From Elusimicrobiota bacterium (GTDB lineage: Bacteria; Elusimicrobiota; Elusimicrobia; UBA1565; UBA9628), in NCBI GenBank assembly GCA_016182905.1, contig JACPFR010000027.1, positions 1 through 64,000 of the forward strand: a DNA stretch of 64,000 nt. Reading direction: 5' to 3'. Under the pieces are notes generated by a model. The model had not been told where the DNA came from, ran no database searches, and saw only the letters and a list, made by a program, of their open reading frames with translations. The translations under genes were made by a program, and so were the position numbers. Numbering within the stretch: position 1 is the stretch's first letter; every line of letters begins with the position of its first letter. Positions 8,468 to 17,585 of this stretch are shown one piece after another.

Positions 8468-11400
8468 ATGACGAGGTTGATCGCCGTCGCCGTGGTCGTT
8501 TCATTGCCGTCGCCGTCGGCGGCTCAAGTGAAATCCGGTCTTCCCGTGAGTCCCGGTCATATTTCTTTGCCGTTCCAATCCGTCGGCGCCAACATGAGCG
8601 CCCCTTCCGTTCTGTCGTTCCCCTCCGCGCTCTCCATCACCCCCGCTTTGACCGCCGTTCCTTCTATAATGCCCTTCCCGGCCGTCGTCGTGATCCCTGC
8701 CGCCCCCGTCGCGGCCGCCCCCATCATGAAGAACGAACCCAAGCTCTCCGCCGCCAAGCCCTCCCTCGACGCGCTGACCGCCGGCCTCGCCGAGACTCCC
8801 GCCGCCGCCGCGGCCACCTTGAACCTCCACTTCGACGCCGCGAAGGGTCATGCCTGCGCCGCCTGCGCGGGCGACGAGGTCCCCTCCGGCGCCCCGTCCG
8901 CGCAAGCGCCGCTGCCCCCGTCCTCCGCGGGCCGTCTGTCGAAGACCGTGCTTCCGAGGACCTATGATCTTCGCTTGAGGCTCGATCCCGAGAACGCCGC
9001 GTTCACCGGCCGCGTCAAGATCTCCCTCGAATCGAAACAGCCCGCGCCGCGGCTCGTCCTTCACGCGCTCGACCTGTCGTTGACCTCGGTCGTCGTCGCC
9101 GGCCGCCGCCTGGACCCGTCGAAGATCGTCGTCGACGCGAAGGCCGAGACCGTGACCTTGCTCCTCGACGCGCCGCTCGAGGGCCGCGCCGAGGTCGAGA
9201 TCGAGTACTCCGGCAAGATGAACGAGCTGATGCGCGGCCTGTACAAGTCGCGGGGCAAGAACGGGACCAAGGACGAGTCCTGGTCGTTCACCCATCTCGA
9301 GCCCACGCACGCGCGCCGCGTTCTTCCGTGCTTCGACGAGCCGTCGTTCAAAGCGGGCTTCAGGTTGACGTTGGACGTCCCCGCGGGGTTGACGCCGTTA
9401 TCCAACATGCCGCCGGTCTCCGACGCGGTCCTCGACGGCCGCCGCGTCGTTTCTTTCCAGGAGACCCCTAAGATGTCGTCGTATCTCCTGGCCGTCTTCG
9501 CCGCCCGTCTCGAGCCCCGCACGCGCAAGGTCGGCAAGACCGTCCTGACCGTCTGGGCCGCGCCGGACCAGATCGCCCAGGCCGACTTCGCCCTCGACGC
9601 GGGCGAGAACGCGCTCAAGCGCCTGAACTCGTACTTCGGCCTCCCGTACATGCTGCCCAAGCTCGACATGGTCGCCGCGCCCGACTTCGCCTCGGGGGCC
9701 ATGGAGAACTGGGGCGCGATCCTCTACCGCGACACGTCCTTGCTGATCGACCCGAGGCTGTCCTCCGACGCCGCCAAGCGCCGCGTCGCCGAGGTCGTCT
9801 GCCACGAGATCGTGCACCAGTGGTTCGGCAACCTTGTAACGATGGGCTGGTGGAACGACTTGTGGCTCAACGAGGCCTTCGCGACCTGGCTCGCCTACAA
9901 GGTCGTGGACTCGTGGAAGCCGGAGTGGAAGGTCTGGGACGAGTTCGACCAGGGGAAGCGCTCGCCGCTGTCCATCGACGCCCTGCCCGGCACGCGCCCG
10001 GTCCGCTCCGACGCGGCCACGCCCGCCGAGATCCAGGCCATGTTCGACCCGATGTCCTACCAGAAGGGCGGGGCGCTGCTGCGCATGGTCGAGGCGTATG
10101 TCGGCGAAGCCGCGTTCCGCAAGGGCGTGCAGGGCTACATGAGGCGCTTCGCGTATAAGAACGCGGAAGCGAAGGACCTCGCGAGGGAGCTCGAGCGCGC
10201 GTCGGGCAAGCCGGTGCGAAAGATGATGGATAAGTGGCTGAGCCAGGGGGGAGTCCCGGTCGTGTCGGTGACGGCCGAAGGCCGCGTCCTCACGCTGGCG
10301 CAGGAGCGGTTCTTCGCGTCAGACCTCAAGGCCGACACGAAGTGGTCCATCCCCGTCGTGGTGCGCTATCGCCTCAAGGGGGAGCGCAAGACGCGCACCG
10401 CCTCGGTGCTGTTGGATAAAGCAACGAAGAGGGTGACCTTGCCGGGCGCCGGCGAAATACTTTGGGTGTACCCGAACGCGAATGAGACCGGATACTACCG
10501 CTTCGCGCTGTCCCCCGAGCTGTTGTCCGCGGCGCTGTCGCGCCGCGGCGAACTTTCTCCGGTGGAGAGAGCGGGGCTTTTGAACAACTTGTGGGCCCAG
10601 GTCCGCGCCGGACGTATGCCGGTCGCGACTTTTCTCGATTCGCTCGCCGCGTTCCGCGGCGACGCTTCGCGACTGATCGTCGAGGACGCGTTCGGGTACC
10701 TGAAGACGATCCGTCAGGAATTGTCCGAAACCGACGCCGAGCGCGACGCGCTCGGCGTTTTTGCGACGGATTTCTTCGGGCCGCTCGAACAGAAGCTCGG
10801 GTGGGACAAGAAAAAAGGCGAGAGCCAGGAGACCACGTTGACCCGGCCGACGGTGCTCAACGCTCTCGCGCTTCTCGCGCCGAAGGCGCTCGACCAGGAC
10901 CAGGTTTCGGCGCGTCTCGAGAAGTATCTCGCCGACCCTTCGTCGATCGACTCGTCCATCTCCGCCGTGGTCCTGACCGCCGCCGCGCGCCGCAACGACC
11001 CGGCGCTGTTCGACGCGTTCCGCGCGCGTCTCGCCGCGCCGAAGACGCCGGAGCAGAAGAGCCTGATGCTGCGCGCCCTCGCCGAGTTCTCGGAGCCGGC
11101 GCTGCTCGACCGGTATCTCGCGATGACGGTGTCGGACGAGATCCGCGCGCAGGACGCGTGGATGCCGTACGCCTGGCTCCTCTCGAACTCCGCGACGCGC
11201 GAGCGCGCGTGGTCCTTCGTGAAGGCGAACTGGAAGGCGCTGTCGGCCAAGGTCGGCCCGCGCGGCGGCACCCGCGTGATCGGCGCGGCCGGCGGCCTCG
11301 TCTCCGCCCCGTGGAAGTCCGAGGTGGAGTCGTTCTTCCGCGCGCCGGACAACGAGATCGAGATGGCGCGCAAGACGCTCGACCAGACGCTCGAGGCGAT

Positions 11401-11821
11401 CGGCCTCGGCCTGCGCTTCAAGGACGGCCAGGCCTCCTCGTTCGCCGAGTGGTCGGGCCTGACGACGAACGGCGCGAGATTGTCGGCTCCGGGCTTCAAG
11501 GCCTTCGAGCGGCTGGCGGACCTCTGGAAGCTGACGGCGGCCGAGCGCCGCGCGGTCCTCGGCGTGGACGCGAGGACCTACGCGAGGTACCGGAAGTCGC
11601 CTTCCTCCCTGTCGCGCGCGTCGCTCGAGCGCGTCTCCCTGGCCCTCGGCGTGTACCGCCGCATCAACGAGATCCTGAGCGCGCCGGCTTCCAACGACTG
11701 GATCAAGAGCCCGAACAAGGCCTTCGGCGGAAGGTCCGCCCTCGACCTGATGGCACGCGACGCTCAGGGCCTGCGCGAGGTCCGCGACTACCTCCTCGGC
11801 GTCGGCGGCGGCTGGCTGTAG
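8468..11821 (+). CDS. Secreted M1-family aminopeptidase (gluzincin)
   Basis: 1117 residues. Zinc metallopeptidase that removes N-terminal residues from peptides. GAMEN substrate motif at 410-414; zinc site HEIVH at 446-450 with the third ligand in NEAFATW (Glu469), the canonical M1 spacing. A signal peptide ending SAAQ and a Pro/Ala linker with a Cys-rich ACAAC patch (about residue 135) precede the N-terminal beta domain, which begins near TYDLRLRLDP. The C-terminal half is helical, like the ERAP1-type C domain of M1 enzymes. ATG 8468 is chosen over upstream TTG 8441 because it begins the signal peptide and sits 7 nt after TAAAAT. A 26-bp imperfect palindrome starts 8 nt after the stop. Likely periplasmic or extracellular peptide scavenging. 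Confidence 0.95.
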   Translation: MTRLIAVAVVVSLPSPSAAQVKSGLPVSPGHISLPFQSVGANMSAPSVLSFPSALSITPALTAVPSIMPFPAVVVIPAAPVAAAPIMKNEPKLSAAKPSLDALTAGLAETPAAAAATLNLHFDAAKGHACAACAGDEVPSGAPSAQAPLPPSSAGRLSKTVLPRTYDLRLRLDPENAAFTGRVKISLESKQPAPRLVLHALDLSLTSVVVAGRRLDPSKIVVDAKAETVTLLLDAPLEGRAEVEIEYSGKMNELMRGLYKSRGKNGTKDESWSFTHLEPTHARRVLPCFDEPSFKAGFRLTLDVPAGLTPLSNMPPVSDAVLDGRRVVSFQETPKMSSYLLAVFAARLEPRTRKVGKTVLTVWAAPDQIAQADFALDAGENALKRLNSYFGLPYMLPKLDMVAAPDFASGAMENWGAILYRDTSLLIDPRLSSDAAKRRVAEVVCHEIVHQWFGNLVTMGWWNDLWLNEAFATWLAYKVVDSWKPEWKVWDEFDQGKRSPLSIDALPGTRPVRSDAATPAEIQAMFDPMSYQKGGALLRMVEAYVGEAAFRKGVQGYMRRFAYKNAEAKDLARELERASGKPVRKMMDKWLSQGGVPVVSVTAEGRVLTLAQERFFASDLKADTKWSIPVVVRYRLKGERKTRTASVLLDKATKRVTLPGAGEILWVYPNANETGYYRFALSPELLSAALSRRGELSPVERAGLLNNLWAQVRAGRMPVATFLDSLAAFRGDASRLIVEDAFGYLKTIRQELSETDAERDALGVFATDFFGPLEQKLGWDKKKGESQETTLTRPTVLNALALLAPKALDQDQVSARLEKYLADPSSIDSSISAVVLTAAARRNDPALFDAFRARLAAPKTPEQKSLMLRALAEFSEPALLDRYLAMTVSDEIRAQDAWMPYAWLLSNSATRERAWSFVKANWKALSAKVGPRGGTRVIGAAGGLVSAPWKSEVESFFRAPDNEIEMARKTLDQTLEAIGLGLRFKDGQASSFAEWSGLTTNGARLSAPGFKAFERLADLWKLTAAERRAVLGVDARTYARYRKSPSSLSRASLERVSLALGVYRRINEILSAPASNDWIKSPNKAFGGRSALDLMARDAQGLREVRDYLLGVGGGWL

Positions 11822-11826
11822 GTCAT

Positions 11827-12990
11827 ATGGCGACTGTTTCCGGAAACAGCCGCCGGTCCGGGAGACTCGCGCCGGCGCGAGTCTTCTTCGCGTTCGCGGC
11901 GCTGGGGCTGGTCGCGCCGGCGCCCGCGCAGGTCCTGACTCGGGTCCAGACGGGCGCCGTCCCGGTCCCGGGCCTCTCCGCTCCGGCGCTCGTCGCGCCC
12001 GCCGGCCTCCGGTCCCCGGTCCTCGCTCTGTCCGCCCCGTCCCTGGCGCCGGCCTTGGCGGCTCCCGCCGTCGCGATCCCCGCGCCGGTCGCCGTGCCCG
12101 CCGCCCTGCGTCCGTCCGCCGTTCCGGCCGCGCCCGAGCGCCCGAACCCTCTCGGCCAGCTGCGCGCCGCGCTCGTCGACTGGCTCAAGCCCGGCGTCGC
12201 CCCGTCCGATGACTCCGTCGCGGCGCCGGTCTCCGCCTACGTTCTCGACCTCGACGGCAACGCCTTCGGTCCCGGCTTCCCGACGAAGATCATCCTGTTC
12301 AAAAAAGGCGGCGACCAGGAGCTTCCCGTCCCGACCGCCCGCTTCGCCGTGATCGAGAAGAGCATCGGCGCGGACTTCGCCTACGGCGGCGTCAACCTCA
12401 GGGACTACGAGCTGCGCGGCGACGCCTCGTTCCGCGAGTTCTTCGGCCCGAAGTTCGCGGCCGACCTCAAGCACGCGGTCGAGAACCTTCCCGCCTCCGA
12501 GTGGCAGGGCCCGAGCTGGGGAGCGCTGGTCCGCGCGCTCAACGACCCTGTCCTCGCCGCTCACACCTACGTGCTGACCGCGCGCCAGCACACCTCCGAG
12601 CAGCTTCTCGACGGCTTCCGCTACCTCCAGTCCGCCGGCTACATCCGCTATCTGCCGAAGGTCGAGAACCTCCACGGCGTCGGCGGCACGCGCCGCACCG
12701 CGGAGCGCAAGGCCGAGCTGATGGCGGAGTTCATCGACGCCCTGCAGGCGTCGCCTCTCGGCGCGGACGGCGGCCGTCACGCCATCGGCTTCTCCGACGA
12801 CACCTGGGCGAACTTCGAGAAGATGCGCGACGCGCTGACCGCGATCATGCGCCGGGAGCCGGGACGCTGGAGCAGGGTCAAGATCGTCCTGTTCTTCACG
12901 GGCTCGAACGATCTGTCCCATAGGCCCGAGGCAATCGTGCTCGAGGGCGACGGGACGACGCGGCCTTATCTGCCGGGCGAGCCGCGCTAG
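11827..12990 (+). CDS. Exported HAD-like hydrolase
   Basis: 387 residues, starting 5 nt after the aminopeptidase stop. An N-terminal leader (signal segment ARVFFAFAALGLVAPAPAQ) is followed by a Pro/Ala-rich linker to about 115. The remaining domain shows HAD-superfamily landmarks: VLDLDG (motif I-like), YVLTAR (Thr of motif II) and GFSDDTWANF (motif IV Asp pair). HAD enzymes are usually phosphohydrolases using an Asp nucleophile; substrate unknown. The first codons overlap the palindrome at 11829-11854, so a hairpin forms at the very start of the mRNA coding region. No other plausible start precedes the signal segment. Confidence 0.8.
   Translation: MATVSGNSRRSGRLAPARVFFAFAALGLVAPAPAQVLTRVQTGAVPVPGLSAPALVAPAGLRSPVLALSAPSLAPALAAPAVAIPAPVAVPAALRPSAVPAAPERPNPLGQLRAALVDWLKPGVAPSDDSVAAPVSAYVLDLDGNAFGPGFPTKIILFKKGGDQELPVPTARFAVIEKSIGADFAYGGVNLRDYELRGDASFREFFGPKFAADLKHAVENLPASEWQGPSWGALVRALNDPVLAAHTYVLTARQHTSEQLLDGFRYLQSAGYIRYLPKVENLHGVGGTRRTAERKAELMAEFIDALQASPLGADGGRHAIGFSDDTWANFEKMRDALTAIMRREPGRWSRVKIVLFFTGSNDLSHRPEAIVLEGDGTTRPYLPGEPR
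11829..11854. repeat. Palindrome family copy 1 (26 bp, one mismatch)
   Basis: Perfect core CTGTTTCCGGAAACAG at 11834-11849; the arms extend to GGCG/CGCC with one A/C mismatch pair. It begins 8 nt after the aminopeptidase stop codon. The same core occurs at 41436-41463 and at the insertion-sequence target (22163-22171 plus 23689-23707). Confidence 0.9.
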
Positions 12991-13084
12991 GGCGTGTCCC
13001 TCGCCGTCATATTCCCACCCAATCTTCGCGATATTTGTTATTTTACCCGCCTTCGTGCCGCCCCAGCGCGGGCGAGGAGGGCTC

Positions 13085-14437
13085 ATGAACATTTTTCTAG
13101 CCGCGGTCTTGGCCGCGGCGCCGGCGGCCGCGTCGGACCTGACGATATTGGTGGCGGCGAAGGACACGCCGGCTTATGAGACGGCGAAGGCGAAGGCGGA
13201 CGGGTCGGCGGTGGTTTCCGCCGGAAAGCTGGGTCCGGCCTTCGATAAGGCCGCCGAGCATCTGAACGCCTGCGGCGACTGCACGGTCACGATCAAGGTC
13301 GCCTCCGGCGAGCAGACGGGCAAGGGCGGAGTGCCGCACTGGCCTTTTCCGGAGGTGAAGGCTCCGGGCGCGGCCCTGCTCATCCTGGGCGGCTTCGACG
13401 CCTCTTTCGAGAAGCGCTCGCCGCTGGCCGCGCCGACGCGGCTCGTCGTGGGAGACTCGATGACGATGCCGGTCGTCAAGTTCGAGGGCCGCAAAGGCGC
13501 GGTCCTGAAGGAGCTGACTCTTTCAGGCTTCCTGATCGACTCGGGCGCGGCCAACCGCTACGACGCCAAGTCGAACTCGCTCAAGAAGGGAACCTCGCCC
13601 TCCTCGCCCCTGCTGGCTTTCGGCTACCTGACCGCCGAGCGCCTGACGATCGCGGACAATGTATTCTTGAACTCGTCGTCCGGCGTTTCCGAGCCCTTCC
13701 TGCGCCCGGCCGGCACCGAGGCCGAGGTCCTCGTGCGCAACAACGTGTTCCTCAACAACGTGTTCTGCTGGCGCGCGCGCTCGCCGTCCTCGAAGACCAT
13801 GCTCAAGCGCTATCGCATCGAGGGCAACACGTTCGCGCGCAACTGGCCCTACAACCCCGACCCGGCGACCTCGAACCCGGGGACCCTCGAGATCGGCGAC
13901 CGGTACACGGCCTCCTCGGTCGAGATCGTCGGCAACCTGTTCGCCCTCAACTACGGCGGGGCGATCTTCCCTCAATACGACGACAAGACGGGGCCGAAGG
14001 TCTCGATCCAGGACAACCTCTTCTTCGGCAACGGCGCTCTTTTCGGCGCGAAGAGCCCGGGCGCCGGAGCCGTGATCGGCAAGTTCAACCGCGCCGCCAA
14101 ATACGCCGCGTACGACGCGGCGGACTTGGAGGACGACTTCTCCTGGAAGGTCTCCGGCAACGTCGCCCTCGATCCGAGGATCGAGATCGCGGTGGTCAAG
14201 ACCAAGGCCGTCAACTATAAGGGCAGCGACCATCACGAGGCCGCCGAGGAGCCCGAGGAGGGCGTCGAGGCCGGCGCGGAGGGCGGCGAGGCGGCGCCCG
14301 AGGCCGCGGCCGACGGCGTGCCGATCGTGCCGATCAAGAACTACGCCCCGCGGCTCGAGCTCCCCGAGGGAGCCGTCCCCTTCCCGACCGAGCCGAAGGC
14401 CCGCCGCTACGGCGCCAGCCAGAGCCGCGTGCTTTAG
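13085..14437 (+). CDS. Secreted right-handed beta-helix protein
   Basis: 450 residues, ATG preceded by GAGGAGG at 4 nt spacing. Signal peptide MNIFLAAVLAAAPAAA. The middle (about 150-340) repeats short units such as LTIADNVFLNSSSG, VLVRNNVFLNNVF, YRIEGNTFARN, VEIVGNLFALN and VSIQDNLFFGNG. These are the Asn-ladder pattern of parallel beta-helix (pectate-lyase-like/NosD-like) folds. No lyase or hydrolase active site is recognisable. The C-terminus is Glu/Ala-rich and probably disordered. It heads a run of small secreted-protein genes to 15875; role unknown, perhaps polysaccharide binding or a surface structure. Confidence 0.8.
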   Translation: MNIFLAAVLAAAPAAASDLTILVAAKDTPAYETAKAKADGSAVVSAGKLGPAFDKAAEHLNACGDCTVTIKVASGEQTGKGGVPHWPFPEVKAPGAALLILGGFDASFEKRSPLAAPTRLVVGDSMTMPVVKFEGRKGAVLKELTLSGFLIDSGAANRYDAKSNSLKKGTSPSSPLLAFGYLTAERLTIADNVFLNSSSGVSEPFLRPAGTEAEVLVRNNVFLNNVFCWRARSPSSKTMLKRYRIEGNTFARNWPYNPDPATSNPGTLEIGDRYTASSVEIVGNLFALNYGGAIFPQYDDKTGPKVSIQDNLFFGNGALFGAKSPGAGAVIGKFNRAAKYAAYDAADLEDDFSWKVSGNVALDPRIEIAVVKTKAVNYKGSDHHEAAEEPEEGVEAGAEGGEAAPEAAADGVPIVPIKNYAPRLELPEGAVPFPTEPKARRYGASQSRVL

Positions 14438-14460
14438 AAACGAAGAAGCAAGGAGCCACC

Positions 14461-15264
14461 GTGAAAACAGCGATCATGTGCCTCATGCTGTCCGCCGTCC
14501 CCGCCGCCGCCGCCGTCATGTCCCCGAAGGAGTTCGAGACGGAGGCGAAGAAATGGGTCGAGGAAGCGAAGGCCGTCGCCAGTTTGGACTGCGCGGCGAT
14601 GCACGACATCTGGTACGCGGGCTGCGCCGCGGACCTCGAAGGCGCCGCCGACCGCGACCTCGTCGAGGCCAAGGCCGCGGCGGACAAGGCCGGCTCGGCC
14701 ATCCCGGGCAAGGTCCAGGCGGCCCTGAGCAAGTACAAGAGCAAGCTCGAGCCCTGGATGACGAAGAACAAGTCCAATCCGCCGACCTACCTCAAGCCTC
14801 TGGTGGCGGAGGTCGCGCATCAGCTGACCCGGGTCAACAACCTCGCGCTGAGCAAGCTTCGAGGCTCCAACCATCCGTGGTTCCAGCAGGCCGCGAAGTA
14901 CGGGGTCAGCCAGCACAAGAACATGCAGGACATGCCCAAGTTCGGCTGCGTCGGCCAGGCTCAGCCGTTCAACGGCGCCCTGCCCGACTGCGTCAGTCCG
15001 GCGCAGTGCATGATCTACGAGTTCAAGCCCGACAACGACGCCGCTAAAAAGAAAGGCGAGGGGCAGCTCAGGGATTACAAGCCGAAGGTCGACGATTATT
15101 ATCTTGATGCCATCAACAGCGGCAGCGTGAGCGTCCACGGCGGAGCGGCGGCGATCGCCGCGATCACCAAGAACTCGAAATGCTACTCCGGCGGAAAAGT
15201 CGCCTTCGGCGTCAAGGTCGAGCCGTACAAGATGTGCGTGTTCAGCTACAACTGCGGCAAGTAA
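14461..15264 (+). CDS. Secreted Cys-rich protein with a possible PD-(D/E)xK-like motif
   Basis: 267 residues, GTG start with AAGGAG 5 nt upstream. Signal peptide to about residue 20. Helical N-terminal half, then a Cys-containing domain: KFGCVGQAQPFNG, PDCVSPAQCMIYEFKPDN, then KKKGEGQLRDY. The YEFKPD...GxxQLxxY arrangement resembles the E-x-K plus downstream Gln/Tyr seen in restriction-endonuclease-like toxin domains; this is pattern recognition only. Eight or so Cys suggest disulfides outside the cytoplasm. No immunity gene is evident next door. Follows the beta-helix gene by 23 nt, so probably co-transcribed. Confidence 0.75.
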   Translation: MKTAIMCLMLSAVPAAAAVMSPKEFETEAKKWVEEAKAVASLDCAAMHDIWYAGCAADLEGAADRDLVEAKAAADKAGSAIPGKVQAALSKYKSKLEPWMTKNKSNPPTYLKPLVAEVAHQLTRVNNLALSKLRGSNHPWFQQAAKYGVSQHKNMQDMPKFGCVGQAQPFNGALPDCVSPAQCMIYEFKPDNDAAKKKGEGQLRDYKPKVDDYYLDAINSGSVSVHGGAAAIAAITKNSKCYSGGKVAFGVKVEPYKMCVFSYNCGK

Positions 15265-15275
15265 GGAGAACCCCC

Positions 15276-15875
15276 ATGAGAACGATCGCTCTTGCCGTCG
15301 CGGTCTCGTTGTCGCCCGCCGCGGCCGTCGCCGCCGCCCCGACGGACAAGGTCGTGACGGTGGACAAGCTCCCGTCCTCGACCGAGGAATTCGTCGCGCT
15401 GCGCGATTCGCTCGCCAAGACGCCGGAGGGAGGCGCGGCCGTTTTCGTGACCGCGATGCTGGTTTACGCCCAGGACAAGGCCTTGGGCGAGCCGCTGATG
15501 ACCATGGCGATCGACCAGGGGCAGCTCACCAAGAGCAAGACGGGCTACAAGGGCTACGAGCCGGCGGCGGGCTTCAAGTTCCTGCTGCCGAAGCTCGAGA
15601 AGGACGCGCGCGTGGCGCGGTGCTACGCGGAGGGCGTCAAGACCGAGTCCGACTACGTCCTGCCGGCGCCGCCCTATCGCTTCCGGTTCAAGACCGACAA
15701 GCACGGCCCGCCCGGACCAGGGCAGGTCAAGCTCTTCGGGGTCTGCGCCGGCGCGGACACGCCGCGCCCGATCACGCTGAAGGTCAACGACAAGGGGCTG
15801 TGGAAGGCCAAGGAGGCGTCGAGCTTCTTCGTCGGCGTCGCGCCCGCGCCGTCGAAGGCCAAGGACGACCTCTAA
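15276..15875 (+). CDS. Small secreted protein of unknown function
   Basis: 199 residues; ATG 15276 with AAGGAG upstream, 11 nt after the preceding stop. Signal peptide ending AVAAA. The body has an alpha-helical segment (TPEGGAAVFVTAMLVYAQDK) and a beta-rich C-terminal half (YRFRFKTDKHGPPGPGQVKL, FVGVAPAP). I do not recognise the family with certainty. Last of three tandem genes for secreted proteins (13085-15875), likely one transcript. Confidence 0.75.
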   Translation: MRTIALAVAVSLSPAAAVAAAPTDKVVTVDKLPSSTEEFVALRDSLAKTPEGGAAVFVTAMLVYAQDKALGEPLMTMAIDQGQLTKSKTGYKGYEPAAGFKFLLPKLEKDARVARCYAEGVKTESDYVLPAPPYRFRFKTDKHGPPGPGQVKLFGVCAGADTPRPITLKVNDKGLWKAKEASSFFVGVAPAPSKAKDDL

Positions 15876-15923
15876 ATGAGGGTCGACGTCGAGATCCGCG
15901 GCTGGTACCCGGCCGAGAAGTAG
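15876..15923 (+). other. 15-codon ORF between the secreted protein and cupin genes
   Basis: ATG directly abuts the preceding TAA and encodes MRVDVEIRGWYPAEK before TAG. It could be a decayed remnant of a gene or a chance frame; it also carries the sequence ahead of the cupin ribosome site. Nothing indicates function. Confidence 0.2.
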
Positions 15924-15937
15924 TTCGAGGACAAGAC

Positions 15938-16300
15938 ATGGCCGTTCTCATCGACAAGCCGGTCCAAGTCGCCGCCGCGGGCAACAAGCCCAAGATCATC
16001 CGCGAGTTCATCGGGCGCGTCAGCTCCAAGACGGACAAGGCCAGCGTCGCGCGCATGTCGAGCCCCGCGGGGTGGGTCGAGCCCGGCCAGACGCCGGAGT
16101 TCGACGAATACACGGTCGTGATCTCCGGCACCCTCCGGGTCGAGACGCGCGAAAAGACCTTCCTCGTCAAGGAGGGGCAGGCCGTCATCATCCCGAAAGG
16201 CGAGTGGGTGCGCTACTCGACGCCGGGCGGCCCGTGCGAATACGTGGCCGTGTGCGTGCCCGCGTTCTCGCCCGACACCGTCCGCCGCGATCCCGGTTAA
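15938..16300 (+). CDS. Small single-domain cupin protein
   Basis: 120 residues; ATG 15938 preceded by CGAGGA. Cupin fold: PEFDEYTVVISGTLRVE, then EGQAVIIPKGEWVRYSTPGG and CEYVAVCVPAFSPDT. The usual first-motif HxH is replaced by PEFDEY, with Glu rather than His positions, as in some stress or sugar-binding cupins. No signal peptide, so cytoplasmic. Ligand unknown. Its stop codon overlaps the stop of the convergent deaminase gene at TTAA. Confidence 0.8.
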   Translation: MAVLIDKPVQVAAAGNKPKIIREFIGRVSSKTDKASVARMSSPAGWVEPGQTPEFDEYTVVISGTLRVETREKTFLVKEGQAVIIPKGEWVRYSTPGGPCEYVAVCVPAFSPDTVRRDPG

Positions 16301-17523
16301 GACTTGGCGGCCGGGAAGTGCCGGGCGGCGAGGTAGTCGTAGCGCGCGGACACGGCCTTGACGAAGGCGCGCTTCTGCTCGAAGGTGCCGTGGAAGAACG
16401 CGCCCTTGAAGCCGGCGACGATCAGGCGCTTGAGCTCGAGGCGGCTGACCTTCGCGTGCGCGCACACGAGCCCGACCTCGCGCGACACGGTCGTGTTCGA
16501 CACGAGGCGGTTGTCCGTGCAGATGGACACCGAGAGGCCGTGGTCGATCATCTGGCGGATCGGGTGCTTGTCGAGCGACTTGAGCGACGGGATCGTCTGC
16601 AGGTTGCTCGTGACGCAGACCTCGATGCCGATGCGCTGGCTGGCGAGGTAGTTCGCGAGGTCCTCGACGTAGCGCTTGCGGTCCTCGATCTTCGGGTCCT
16701 GGATCATGTCCTGGGCGAACAGGAAGGTGCCGTGGCCGATGCGGTTGGCGTGGCACTGCGTGATCGCCTGCCAGATGGACTCGGGGCCGTAGGCCTCGCC
16801 GGCGTGGACGGTCTTGCGCACGAAGTGGTTGTGGGCGTACTGATAAGCGGCCCAATGGTCGGCGGGAGGGTAGCCCGCCTCCTCGCCGGCGAGGTCGAAG
16901 CCGACGACGGGCAGGCCTTCCTGGGCGAGCTCGACGCCCGCGCGCGCGAGCTCGAGGGACGCCGCCGCGTATATCTCGTCCTTCGGCGCGTGCTCCATGA
17001 GGCGCAGCATGTCGGCGAAGTAAGGCGACATGCCTTTCTTGAAGCGGCGCATCGCGCAGAGGATCATGCCGTAATGGAAGGGGACGTCCTCGCCGGACTT
17101 CACGGCCTTGGAGCCGTTGTGCGCCTTGGCGCCGGCCGCGAGGCCCGCGGCGACGGCGCGCACGACGTCGCGCACGCCCGTCGTGCTCGTCACGTGAAGC
17201 TGCGGCGCGAAGCGCACCTCGATGTAGCGCACGCCCTCGGCGGCGTTGTCCTCGACGAGCTCCTGGGCGACGCGCGTCAGGTTCTCGAGGTCGGGGAGCA
17301 CGGCGCAGGTGTACATGAACCCGTGCAGGTAATCCGGGAGGTCCTTATACGACTCCTTGAACACGAGCTTCCGAAGCCCCGCCTCGGAGTACGAGGGCAG
17401 CTTCACCTTCGCCTCGCGGGCGAGCTCGATCAGGGTCTTGAGCCGCAGCGAGCCGTCGAGGTGGAGGTGCAGGTCGGACTTGGGGATCGCGGCGATGAAT
17501 TCGGGGGTGATTCGGTCTTTCAT
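16297..17523 (-). CDS. Adenosine deaminase family protein
   Basis: 408 residues. Hydrolytic deamination of adenosine (or a related purine) to inosine in purine salvage; cytoplasmic. Metal site: HLHLDGS (His19, His21), TVHAGEAYGPE (third His and catalytic Glu), RIGHGTFLF, and ICTDNRLVSNTT (metal Asp). The TDNR form, rather than TDDP, is one I associate with many bacterial ADA-like proteins. It is longer than E. coli Add (about 330), with insertions around 140-200. Start ATG 17523 is favoured over upstream starts because it lies 7 nt after TAGTCT. Convergent with the cupin gene. Substrate could differ within the ADA/AMP-deaminase superfamily. Confidence 0.9.
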   Translation of the reverse strand: MKDRITPEFIAAIPKSDLHLHLDGSLRLKTLIELAREAKVKLPSYSEAGLRKLVFKESYKDLPDYLHGFMYTCAVLPDLENLTRVAQELVEDNAAEGVRYIEVRFAPQLHVTSTTGVRDVVRAVAAGLAAGAKAHNGSKAVKSGEDVPFHYGMILCAMRRFKKGMSPYFADMLRLMEHAPKDEIYAAASLELARAGVELAQEGLPVVGFDLAGEEAGYPPADHWAAYQYAHNHFVRKTVHAGEAYGPESIWQAITQCHANRIGHGTFLFAQDMIQDPKIEDRKRYVEDLANYLASQRIGIEVCVTSNLQTIPSLKSLDKHPIRQMIDHGLSVSICTDNRLVSNTTVSREVGLVCAHAKVSRLELKRLIVAGFKGAFFHGTFEQKRAFVKAVSARYDYLAARHFPAAKS

Positions 17524-17530
17524 GCGCGAT

Positions 17531-17536
17531 AGACTA
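17531..17536 (-). promoter_or_regulatory. -10 box TAGTCT, leaderless start of adenosine deaminase
   Basis: TAGTCT, 7 nt, ATG 17523; no Shine-Dalgarno. Supports the shorter start. Confidence 0.55.
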
Positions 17537-17572
17537 CCAAAATCATGCGTTATCACCGATGGTCATGAATGC

Positions 17573-17578
17573 TATTAT
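17573..17578 (+). promoter_or_regulatory. -10 box TATTAT, leaderless start of the TPR gene
   Basis: TATTAT, CGGCCGG (7 nt), ATG 17586. Back-to-back with the deaminase promoter. Confidence 0.55.
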
Positions 17579-17585
17579 CGGCCGG

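Noticed and set aside
11788-13167. Minus-strand frame of 459 codons opposite the HAD-like gene
   Set aside because: Arg/Gly-rich translation without domains; the plus-strand frame has a signal peptide and HAD motifs.
15876-15923. A real 15-residue peptide gene
   Set aside because: No ribosome site of its own beyond the upstream stop, and no sign of conservation; listed only as a small ORF.
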